From CAYOHG01 sp964465125 (GTDB lineage: Bacteria; Planctomycetota; Phycisphaerae; UBA1845; Fen-1342), in contig CAYXIO010000050.1 of assembly GCA_964465125.1 (NCBI GenBank), positions 1 through 32,318 on the forward strand: a stretch of DNA of 32,318 nt, read 5' to 3'. A program made the translations under genes and the position numbers. Positions 15,364 through 22,683 of this stretch are shown piece by piece (position 1 is the first letter of the stretch; each line of letters begins with the position of its first letter). The notes under the pieces were generated by a model. That model had not been told where the DNA came from. It saw only the letters and a program-made list of their open reading frames with translations, and searched no databases.

Positions 15364-16572
15364 ATGAGCACGCTGAGCCGCTCCGGACGATGGGTCCTCG
15401 ATCGGGATTCGTCCGCCGTCTCGACGCGCATTTGCGACGGCTGGGTGATCTTCGTCGTCGGCACGCTCATGCTGCTGGGCGCGGTGATGGTGCTCTCCGC
15501 GTCGGTCGGTCTCGAAGGCACGCAGGTCGATCTGCGCCGCTGGTGGACGACGCCCTTGCGTCAGACCGTCTTCGCGATCGTCGGGTTCATCGCGATGATC
15601 GTCGCGTCGCGGCTCGACTACCGGCTGCTGGCGTCGCCGTCGCGCGGCGTGAGCCTCGTGACGGTCGGCCTGTACGGGCTGGCGACGCTGGCGCTGATCG
15701 CGGTGTTGATTCCCGGCGTCGGAACGGAGTCACTCGGCGCTCAGCGCTCGATTTACGTCCTTCGCGGCTCGCTGCCGCTGAGCTTTCAACCTTCCGAGTT
15801 TGCCAAGCTCACGCTCGTGATCTGGCTGGCGGCAATGCTCTCGAGGCCGCGCGTGGACGTCGGCTCGTTCTGGAGCGGGTTCGTGCCCGTTTTGATCGGG
15901 AGCGCGATCCTCATCGGACTCACCGGCATCGAGGATTACGGCACCGCGGCCCTGATGGGCGTAACCACGCTGTTGATGCTGTTTGCGGCGGGGGCGCGGT
16001 TCTCGCACCTGCTCGGGCTGGTTGTGCTCGGACTGGGCGGCGGCGTCGGGCTGCTGCTGCTCAAGCCGTATCGGCTTGAGCGCCTCACGACGTTCATGGA
16101 CGATGAGTGCGATCCCGCCGGGGCAGGCTACCAGGTCACGCAGTCGCTGATCGCGATCGCGTCAGGCGGCTGGTGGGGGCGCGGGCTCGGCGCGGGCGTG
16201 CAGAAATACGGCTATCTGCCCCAGGACAACAACGACTTCGTGTTTGCGATCGTCTGCGAGGAGCTCGGCATCATCGGCGGGTTGGTCGTGGTGGCGCTGT
16301 TCCTGGTCCTGCTGGCGCGCGGCGGGTGGATCGCGACGCGCTCGCTCGATCCGATGGGGCGCCTGCTTGCCACCGGCATGACGCTGATGATCTGCCTTCA
16401 GGCCGCGTTCAATATCGCCGTCGTGACCAACAGCGTGCCGACGAAGGGCATTTCGCTGCCGTTTGTGTCCGCGGGCGGATCGGGCGTGCTGTTCCTGGGA
16501 ACAGCGGCGGGGCTGCTGGCCGCGACCGGCCGGAGACCGTGGCCGCGCCGGCTGTCGGAGAGCGGCTGGTGA
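15364..16572 (+). CDS. ftsW: SEDS-family peptidoglycan glycosyltransferase FtsW
   Basis: Polymerises lipid II into glycan strands at the septum, with the class B PBP encoded upstream. The 402-residue protein has about ten membrane segments. SEDS motifs include FQPSEFAKLTLVIWLA near residue 140, GIEDYGTAALM near 183, and a WWGRGLGAGVQKYGYLPQ block near 275, followed by FAIVCEELG and a conserved GISLPFVSAGGSG near 365. The Shine-Dalgarno is strong (GAGGAGGAGG before the ATG). Position last in the cluster and pairing with an FtsI-type PBP favour FtsW over RodA, though motifs alone do not settle that. murG, murC, ftsQ, ftsA and ftsZ do not follow, so the cluster ends here. Confidence 0.9.
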   Translation: MSTLSRSGRWVLDRDSSAVSTRICDGWVIFVVGTLMLLGAVMVLSASVGLEGTQVDLRRWWTTPLRQTVFAIVGFIAMIVASRLDYRLLASPSRGVSLVTVGLYGLATLALIAVLIPGVGTESLGAQRSIYVLRGSLPLSFQPSEFAKLTLVIWLAAMLSRPRVDVGSFWSGFVPVLIGSAILIGLTGIEDYGTAALMGVTTLLMLFAAGARFSHLLGLVVLGLGGGVGLLLLKPYRLERLTTFMDDECDPAGAGYQVTQSLIAIASGGWWGRGLGAGVQKYGYLPQDNNDFVFAIVCEELGIIGGLVVVALFLVLLARGGWIATRSLDPMGRLLATGMTLMICLQAAFNIAVVTNSVPTKGISLPFVSAGGSGVLFLGTAAGLLAATGRRPWPRRLSESGW

Positions 16573-16657
16573 GCGCCGATCGTCTAGCGTCGGCACGCCG
16601 TGGCCGACGGCGAATCCGCATCGCGCAACATGCAGTCTCTTCTCATCGCTCACCGAG

Positions 16658-16723
16658 GGGCGACGCTACGGCGAATGGGCTCGCCGACCCAGGGCGACGC
16701 TACGGCGATTGCGTTCGTCGCCC
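16658..16723. repeat. 17-bp direct repeat and hairpin between convergent genes
   Basis: GGGCGACGCTACGGCGA occurs at 16658-16674 and again at 16692-16708, 34 bp apart. The second copy also starts an inverted repeat: GGGCGACG (16692-16699) pairs with CGTCGCCC (16716-16723). The second copy overlaps the last codons of lpxI. It may help end transcription from both sides, although no T-run is present. Confidence 0.5.
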
Positions 16724-17617
16724 CAGCACGCAGAGGCCCAGCTCCGCGGCGCGGCCCAGCAGCGCTTCGCGCTCCAGCAGGATGGTCTTGCCGGCCTCAA
16801 CCACCAGCGCCGCCGCGCGCGCCTTGTGCAGATTCTCGATCGTCTGTCGACCGACCGTCGGCACGTCGAAGCGCATGTCCTGCTGCGGCTTGGCGACCTT
16901 GACGAGCGTCCAGCCGCCCGCCGGGCAGAGCTGGCCGGCGCGCTCGATCAGCCGGTCGGTGCCCTCGATCGCCTCGACCGCGATCACCTCGTGCTCTTTC
17001 ACGGCGATCGACTGGCCGATGTCCATCGCGGCGATCTGCTTGATGAGCGGCCAGGCGAACGCCGCCGCGTCGAGCACGGCGCGCGGGGCGGCGGAGGCCG
17101 GCTGGACGCCGTCGGGCTGAAGCAGCCCCTCGTCGGCCAACGCCTCGGGAATGTAGCGCGTCGAGTCGATCATGATCAGTCCGCGGCGCCCCATCTCATC
17201 GGCGACCGCCCGCAGCAGCGTGTCATTGCGCTTGTCGCGCGTGGCGAAGTACCACACGCGTATGCTCGTCAGATCGGGCACGTACTGCAACCACTGCACC
17301 CAGCGCGGCCCGGCGAACATGCTGGCCTTGCTGACGCGCCCGACCATCACCACCTCGTCGCAGCCCCTGCGGCGAAGTGCCCGGATCCACCCGCCCAAGC
17401 GAGCGACGCCGCGCCAGCCGAACCAGTCCGACAGCTCGCGCAGGGCCGGGTCGGCGTAGCCGCGAATGGCGACGGTGATCACCTGCCGCCCGGCGGCTCG
17501 GGCATTGCGCGCGACCAACTGCGGCAACTCGCCGGCTCCGGCGATCAGACCGAGCGGACTGACGTCATCCGCCGGCGGCGCAGCGAGCATGGGTGAGCCC
17601 CGCGAACTGTCGCTCAT
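16700..17617 (-). CDS. lpxI: UDP-2,3-diacylglucosamine pyrophosphatase LpxI
   Basis: Hydrolyses UDP-2,3-diacylglucosamine to lipid X plus UMP, the fourth step of lipid A synthesis. LpxI replaces LpxH in many bacteria. The 305-residue protein starts with a variable leader, then GLIAGAGELPQLVARNA. Later it has EVVMVGRVSK near residue 90, VKEHEVIAVEAIEGTDRLI near 207 and MRFDVPTVGRQTIENL near 250, all typical of the family (formerly DUF1009). GGGAGGGG precedes the ATG by four bases. The start overlaps the thpR stop as ATGA, so the two are probably translationally coupled. No other lpx gene is in the window. Its presence supports a lipid A-bearing outer membrane. Confidence 0.93.
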   Translation of the reverse strand: MSDSSRGSPMLAAPPADDVSPLGLIAGAGELPQLVARNARAAGRQVITVAIRGYADPALRELSDWFGWRGVARLGGWIRALRRRGCDEVVMVGRVSKASMFAGPRWVQWLQYVPDLTSIRVWYFATRDKRNDTLLRAVADEMGRRGLIMIDSTRYIPEALADEGLLQPDGVQPASAAPRAVLDAAAFAWPLIKQIAAMDIGQSIAVKEHEVIAVEAIEGTDRLIERAGQLCPAGGWTLVKVAKPQQDMRFDVPTVGRQTIENLHKARAAALVVEAGKTILLEREALLGRAAELGLCVLGRRTQSP

Positions 17618-18177
17618 CCAGCCCCTCCCAGCGGAGCGCGCAGCAGCGCCGTGTACTCCGCGCCGCCCGGCAGCAAACGGCTTTCGAAGAGCACGACCTC
17701 GCCCACGCGCACCCGCTCGTCCACTGGCAACTCAGCCGCCCGCACGCAATCGCTCAGTGCCCGAGCGCCCGCGGCGGTCTGGCTGCGCGCCAGCGTGACG
17801 TGCGGCTGGAACCGCCGCGTTTCCCGCGAGAAGCCGAGGCTCTCAAACGGTGGATCGGCAGCATCGATCCATCGTTCGCAGGCGCGGGCCGGATCGCGCA
17901 GGCCGACCCAGAGCACGCGCGGGCTGCGCGGCGACGGGAAGGCGCCGACGCCCTCCAGCGTCAGGTTGAAAGGCTCGATGGGGCGGCTGGCGAAGCGAAC
18001 CACCTCGCCGATCGCGCTCAGCGCGTCCGTCGACACCTCACCGAGGAACTTCAGCGTGAGGTGCAGTTGTTCGGGCCTGCACCAGCGCACGTCGCGGCCG
18101 GCCGTGGCGCGCGGCACGGCGCGGCAGAGCCGTTCGCGCAGCGGGTGATCCAATTCGATCGCGACGAAACAGCGCAT
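17614..18177 (-). CDS. thpR: RNA 2',3'-cyclic phosphodiesterase (2H family)
   Basis: A 187-residue member of the 2H phosphoesterase superfamily (formerly called 2'-5' RNA ligase LigT). It opens 2',3'-cyclic phosphates on RNA. The N-terminus MRCFVAIEL is characteristic. The two catalytic H-x-T-x motifs are HLTLKFLG near residue 40 and HVTLARS near 128. No clear Shine-Dalgarno precedes the ATG. Its stop overlaps the lpxI start. The functional link to lipid A synthesis, if any, is not evident. Confidence 0.93.
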   Translation of the reverse strand: MRCFVAIELDHPLRERLCRAVPRATAGRDVRWCRPEQLHLTLKFLGEVSTDALSAIGEVVRFASRPIEPFNLTLEGVGAFPSPRSPRVLWVGLRDPARACERWIDAADPPFESLGFSRETRRFQPHVTLARSQTAAGARALSDCVRAAELPVDERVRVGEVVLFESRLLPGGAEYTALLRAPLGGAG

Positions 18178-18522
18178 GTCGAGGTGGATTGTGCCCGCAG
18201 CGCCCGCGTTTCGTCGAGGGGGCGGGCCCGCCCGGCCGGGTGCGGCTGGACAGGCAGCGCCGGCACGCGCGTCGGAACCGGACCGCTTGCGGTGGAACCG
18301 CCCCCGCTTTCCCTCGCCAATTCGCGTCCCGGCGGTTTTCGGCCGTGGATCGGACGCGGCGCGGCAAAGGTCCCCCGACTCCGGCGATTATCGGGAACGA
18401 GATTCCGCTGTTCGGTTGCTCCACAAGGTCGGCGGGGGGCTTGCCGATTCACCCTCGGCAGGTTTCGCGCTCGATGGGGGCCGCGCGATCGCGGTGCGGC
18501 GCGCCGCAGGGGATGGGTTGAC
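18178..18522. other. 345-bp divergent region between thpR and motA
   Basis: No gene is supported. The frame of motA is open far upstream, but those residues are Arg/Pro/Gly-rich and unlike MotA. A possible flagellar sigma-28 site lies at 18365-18390. Otherwise only GC-rich sequence without clear repeats is seen. Confidence 0.5.
18365..18390 (+). promoter_or_regulatory. Weak candidate sigma-28 (FliA-type) promoter for motA-motB
   Basis: CAAA at 18365-18368 and GGCGATTA at 18383-18390 are separated by 14 bp. The sigma-28 consensus is TAAA, about 15 bp, then GCCGATAA. Six of eight -10 positions and three of four -35 positions agree. Stator genes are often under this sigma factor, but the match is imperfect. 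Confidence 0.25.
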
Positions 18523-19305
18523 ATGGATATTGCGAGCATCATCGGAATCTGCGTCGGCGTCGGCTGCCTCGGATTCGTGTTCTTCGAAGTCTCGCACGGC
18601 CACTTCGGCATGTTCTTCTCGATGGAGGGCGTGCTGATGGTGTTCGGCGGCAGCATCAGCGTCTGCTTCATGGCCATGCCGATCGAGAAGATCAAGGCCG
18701 TGCCGGGCTTCATCAAGCGCTTCATGTTCCACAAGGGGACGCCGGCGGCGGACGTCATCCAGTTGATGAGCCGGTTGGCCGAAAAGGCCCGCCGCGACGG
18801 CGTGCTCGCCCTCGAGAGCGAGATTTCGAACATCAAGGACCCGTTCCTCGCGACCGGGCTCAAGATGGTCATCGATGGCGGCGACCCGCACGACATCGAG
18901 GCCGCGCTGCGCATGGAAGTCATGGCGATGCAGGATCGCCACAAGGCCGGCAAGAAGTTCTTCGACCTGATCAAGCTCTACGGTCCCGGCTACGGCCTCG
19001 TGGGCACGCTGGTCGGCCAGGTCGGCATGTTCGGCCAGCTCGCCAGCGCGGACATCGGACGCATGGGCCAGGCTCTGGCCGTCGCAGTCGTCGCGACGAT
19101 GTACGGCGCCATTGTCGCGAATGCGATCGCGGGCCCGATGGGCGACAAGCTCGGAATCCGGTCGAGCGAAGAGATTCTGAATAAGGAGATGATGCTGCAA
19201 GGCATCATGTCCATTCAGGCCGGCGACAATCCGCGCGTTACGCTCGACAAGATGGCCGCGTTCATTCCGTTCCCGCGCCGCGAGAAGCTGAAGTCCGCCG
19301 CCTGA
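18523..19305 (+). CDS. motA: Flagellar motor stator protein MotA
   Basis: With MotB it forms the ion channel that drives flagellar rotation. The 260-residue protein starts DIASIIGICVGVGCLGF (first membrane segment) and has a second at FFSMEGVLMVFGGSISVCF. A cytoplasmic loop of about 100 residues follows, then two more segments at YGPGYGLVGTLVGQVGMF near residue 155 and LAVAVVATMYGAIVANAI near 185. These carry the prolines and small residues typical of the stator channel. The ATG at 18523 follows AGGGGAT and matches the family N-terminus. Upstream in-frame sequence was rejected. motB begins 30 bases later. Confidence 0.93.
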   Translation: MDIASIIGICVGVGCLGFVFFEVSHGHFGMFFSMEGVLMVFGGSISVCFMAMPIEKIKAVPGFIKRFMFHKGTPAADVIQLMSRLAEKARRDGVLALESEISNIKDPFLATGLKMVIDGGDPHDIEAALRMEVMAMQDRHKAGKKFFDLIKLYGPGYGLVGTLVGQVGMFGQLASADIGRMGQALAVAVVATMYGAIVANAIAGPMGDKLGIRSSEEILNKEMMLQGIMSIQAGDNPRVTLDKMAAFIPFPRREKLKSAA

Positions 19306-19335
19306 TGACGATCCAGGCGATACGAGGAGCCGAGC

Positions 19336-20292
19336 ATGGCTGACGACAACCACGGACACGGCGAATCGTCCAAGAAGACCTCCGGGCAGAGCCACGGCGG
19401 GGGTCACGGGGGCCACGGCGGCGGCGACCACGAGGAGCACGAGGGCGCGCCGGAGTGGCTGATTTCATTTGCCGACAACGTCGCTCTGATGATGGGCTTC
19501 TTCGTCGTGCTGCTGGCCCTGAACATGAAGCCCGCCGACGCCGGCGGCGCCGAGGGCGATCAGAACACGAGCGAGAACGGCGGGTCCTCGGCGTCGAGCA
19601 CGGCGATGCTGGATTGGGCCATCTCGCTGCGCGAGGCGTTCAATAACCCGGTGGACGTGAGCAACCCGCGGCCCGAGGAGCTGCCGTTGGTGCAGCGAAT
19701 CCTGCAACGCCGCGCCCAGGGTGACGCGCGCGAGATTGCGCAAGCGGGGCGCGAGCAGAACGTGCTTTCGCTGCGGCGGTCCGAGTACATCGGGCTGGGC
19801 GGGAAAGTCCTGTTCGACACCGAAGTTGGCACACTCTCGCCGCGCAACCGCGCCGAGGTGGAAGAGCTGGCGCGGCGCTGGCGCGGTCTGCGGAACGTGC
19901 TCGAAATCCGCGGCCACGTCAGCGCCGCAGAAGCCTTTGCGCGGCCGGATCACGGCATGCAGCTCTCGTACGAGCGCGCCATGAACGTGGCGCAGGTGCT
20001 CGCGGACAACGGCATCGGCTGGGAGCAGATCCGCGTCGTTGCCAGCGCGGACAACGATCGGGTGGTAGCCCAGGCGCGCGACCCGGCGAGTCACAAGGAG
20101 AATCAGCGCGTCGAGATCATCCAGACCGACGCGATTACGGGGTCGTCGCCTTCCATGCCCGCTCCGCTGCCGGACGCGCAGGCCACCAGCGAGCCGAGCA
20201 CCGAGCCGAAACCGCCGATGCCGGAGCCGGCTTCGGACCATTCCACGGAATCAGCGCCCGCTGAGCCCTCCTCTCACGGCCAGCATCCCTGA
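19336..20292 (+). CDS. motB: Flagellar stator protein MotB/OmpA-type
   Basis: The peptidoglycan-anchoring stator subunit. The first 36 residues are rich in His and Gly (seven histidines), an unusual cytoplasmic extension. The single membrane segment reads WLISFADNVALMMGFF, with the ion-carrying aspartate of the family in FAD. A flexible periplasmic stretch leads to an OmpA-like domain: VLFDTEVGTLSPRNRAEVE, IRGHVSA, LSYERAMNVAQVLADNGI and ENQRVEII at about residues 155-265. The tail is Pro/Glu/Ser-rich. The canonical GHTD of OmpA domains is GHVS here, so peptidoglycan contact may be altered. A good Shine-Dalgarno (GAGGAG) precedes the ATG. Ion specificity (H+ or Na+) cannot be read from this. 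Confidence 0.88.
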   Translation: MADDNHGHGESSKKTSGQSHGGGHGGHGGGDHEEHEGAPEWLISFADNVALMMGFFVVLLALNMKPADAGGAEGDQNTSENGGSSASSTAMLDWAISLREAFNNPVDVSNPRPEELPLVQRILQRRAQGDAREIAQAGREQNVLSLRRSEYIGLGGKVLFDTEVGTLSPRNRAEVEELARRWRGLRNVLEIRGHVSAAEAFARPDHGMQLSYERAMNVAQVLADNGIGWEQIRVVASADNDRVVAQARDPASHKENQRVEIIQTDAITGSSPSMPAPLPDAQATSEPSTEPKPPMPEPASDHSTESAPAEPSSHGQHP

Positions 20293-20694
20293 GGATCAGC
20301 CGCCGGGAGCGGGCGCAATTCCCGCGGGTCCCGCGCGGATTTCGTGCGCCGGATCGGTTGCGTTTCGCGCGGGCGCGCACACCTCGCTACACACTTCGCT
20401 TGCGTCGTCGGGAGCGGGCGCAGCTTGGGCGGTTTTCGGGGGTTGCGCTGACGTCGCATGGCGTTCGTTTCAGCGATCACGCTTCGGATGTACATGCGGC
20501 AGGTTCGCGCGCTGGGGCAGGCTAGCTTCGCCCCCGGGCGCTTTCTTGCCGCCGACGATGCGGCTGGGATCACCGCCCGGCCGAAGTGCTAGTAGAATAG
20601 GTTGGCGGCGCTGAGCTGCGACGGATCGCTTGCCCCGGCAGATAACACCGATTCGCCTCAGCACGATCGCTGCGTCGGAAAGTGGGAGACGCGC
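20293..20694. other. 402-bp gap between motB and the debranching enzyme
   Basis: No gene is supported. CGGGAGCGGGCGCA occurs at 20304-20317 and 20409-20422, and the first copy can form a short GCGGG/CCCGC hairpin. A TAGAAT box at 20593-20598 could be a -10 for the next gene, about 100 bases before its start, but no -35 is visible. Frames on both strands are arginine/proline-rich and unlike real proteins. Confidence 0.45.
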
Positions 20695-22683
20695 ATGGGG
20701 TCGCGCTGGACGGACCGTTCCGAGTGGCTGGAGGCGGATGGGCTCGGCGGGTTCGCCTCGGGCACGGTCGGCGGGCTTCGTACACGCCGGCATCACGCCC
20801 TGCTTCTGACCGCCACGGCGCCACCGACGGCTCGGTTCGTGCTCCTCAACGGTTTTGACGCCTGGCTCGAGACCGACGCCGGTACGTTCAATCTCTCCGC
20901 ACAACGATACACGCCGGACGTGCTGGCCCCCGACGTTGCTCGTCGTCAGATCGAGGCCTTCAGCACCGAACCCTGGCCGCGCTGGCGTTTTCGCCTGCCG
21001 GACGGAACGTGCGTAAGTCAGGAGATCTTCGTTCCGCACGGGGCCAGCGCGGTGGTCTGCGCCTGGAAGCTGGAGACGCCGCTGCCGCATGCGCGCCTGT
21101 ACGTCCGGCTGTTTCTATCCGGCCGGCCGGACGACGCGCTGCATCGGGCCAACGACAGTTTTCGGGGCGAGGGGATCGTGGACGGCGAATGCGTGACGTG
21201 GCGCACGTACGACAAGGTCCCGGGGCTGGTGGTGCAGAGCAACGGCCGCTACGAACGCGGCTTCAACTGGTACTACAACTTCCTGTACGAGGAGGATCAC
21301 GCGCGCGGCATGGATTGCACCGAGGACCTCGCCGCGCCGGGCATCTTCACCTTCGACCTTTCCCACGGCGACGCGGTGCTGCTGGCGGCGACCGACCGCT
21401 ACGTCACGCACGTTTCGCGGCCGGGCCGCCCGACGGTCGAATCCGTCGACGCGCTGCGCTCCGCGGAAAGAGAACGGCGGGCGGCGTTCGCGTCGCGCCT
21501 GCACCGCTCGGCGGACGTGTACATCGTTCGACACAACGAGGCCCGCACGATCATCGCGGGCTACCCCTGGCACTCGGACCGCGGGCGCGAGACGTTCATC
21601 GCGATGCGCGGGCTGTGCCTGTCGAGCGGAAGGCTCGACGTGGCGCGCGAGATTCTGCTCGCGTGGGCCGAACGCGTGAGCGGGGGCATGCTGCCCGACC
21701 GGCTGACCCATCCCGGTGAGCCGCAGTCCTTCTCGCAAGTGGACACTTCGCTGTGGTTCGTGGTCGCGGTTCACGACTGGCTGGGGTCGATGAAGGCGGC
21801 GCGCGTCGCGGTCGACGCGCGCGTGGAGGAGGCTCTGCTGGAGGCGGTGCAGGCGATTCTGCTCGGCTATGCGCACGGCACGCGGCTCGAAATCCGCATG
21901 GACCATGATGGGCTGATTGCCGCGGGCGTGCAGGACGTGCCGCTGACCTGGATGGACGCCAAAGCCGGCGACTGGGTGGTTACGCCGCGGCGCGGCAAGG
22001 CGGTCGAAGTGCAGGCGCTGTGGCTCAACGCGCTGCAATTCGGGCGCACCTTCGATCGCTCGTGGGAGCGCAAGCTCCAGAAGTCCGGCGCCGCGTTCGT
22101 CAAGCGTTTCTGGAACGACGCGCTGGGCTGCCTGTACGACCTGGTCGACGTGGACGGCCGGCCCGGCGCGGTGGACGAATCGCTGCGGCCGAATCAGATT
22201 CTCGCCGTCGGCGGCCTGCCTTACCGCGTGCTGCCGGACGCGCAGTCCGCGGCGGTGGTCGGGCGGGTCGAGCAGCACCTATGGACGCCGCTGGGGCTGC
22301 GCACGCTGGCGCCGGAATCGCCCGGGTTCGTCGGGCGCTATCAGGGCGCGGCGCTGACGCGCGACGCCGCGGCGCACCAGGGGACCGTGTGGCCGTGGCT
22401 GATCGGTCCGTTCGTGGAAGCATGGATGCGCGTGAACAGCGGCCGGGCGGCGGCCCGCAGCGAAGCGCGCGAGCGGTTCATGCGTCCGTTGCTGGACCAT
22501 CTCAACCTCGCCGGTCTCGATCACCTCTCGGAGCTGGCCGACGGAGTTGCGCCGCACACCCCGCGCGGCTGCCCGTTCAGCGCATGCTCGATGGGAGAGC
22601 TGCTGCGCCTGGAGCTGGACGTGCTACAGGCGGCGCCCGGCGGGAGGCTGAGTCAGGCCATCGCCGCCGCGAGCGCCTCGTAA
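20695..22683 (+). CDS. Glycogen debranching enzyme (amylo-alpha-1,6-glucosidase type)
   Basis: Removes alpha-1,6 branches of glycogen or related glucans. It is 662 residues from the ATG at 20695, which has GGGAGA seven bases upstream and begins just before EWLEADGLGGFASGTVGG, the family N-terminus. The N-terminal half is a beta-sandwich-type domain (roughly 1-250). The C-terminal half is an (alpha/alpha)6 barrel with GYPWHSDRGRETFIAM near 305, a block containing VDTSLWFVVAVHDW near 350, LTWMDAKAGDWVVTPRRGK near 415, RPNQILAVGGLPY near 500, and AAHQGTVWPWLIGPF near 560. These match the archaeal/bacterial-type debranching family. The usual GDWGRD is SDRGRE here. No other glycogen gene is adjacent. 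Its 3' end overlaps aroA by 31 bases in antisense. Confidence 0.9.
   Translation: MGSRWTDRSEWLEADGLGGFASGTVGGLRTRRHHALLLTATAPPTARFVLLNGFDAWLETDAGTFNLSAQRYTPDVLAPDVARRQIEAFSTEPWPRWRFRLPDGTCVSQEIFVPHGASAVVCAWKLETPLPHARLYVRLFLSGRPDDALHRANDSFRGEGIVDGECVTWRTYDKVPGLVVQSNGRYERGFNWYYNFLYEEDHARGMDCTEDLAAPGIFTFDLSHGDAVLLAATDRYVTHVSRPGRPTVESVDALRSAERERRAAFASRLHRSADVYIVRHNEARTIIAGYPWHSDRGRETFIAMRGLCLSSGRLDVAREILLAWAERVSGGMLPDRLTHPGEPQSFSQVDTSLWFVVAVHDWLGSMKAARVAVDARVEEALLEAVQAILLGYAHGTRLEIRMDHDGLIAAGVQDVPLTWMDAKAGDWVVTPRRGKAVEVQALWLNALQFGRTFDRSWERKLQKSGAAFVKRFWNDALGCLYDLVDVDGRPGAVDESLRPNQILAVGGLPYRVLPDAQSAAVVGRVEQHLWTPLGLRTLAPESPGFVGRYQGAALTRDAAAHQGTVWPWLIGPFVEAWMRVNSGRAAARSEARERFMRPLLDHLNLAGLDHLSELADGVAPHTPRGCPFSACSMGELLRLELDVLQAAPGGRLSQAIAAASAS

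Noticed and set aside
12549..15521. 990-aa minus-strand open frame opposite murF and mraY
   Set aside because: The composition is dominated by Arg/Gln/His/Asp and there are no domains. The plus strand encodes well-supported murF and mraY.
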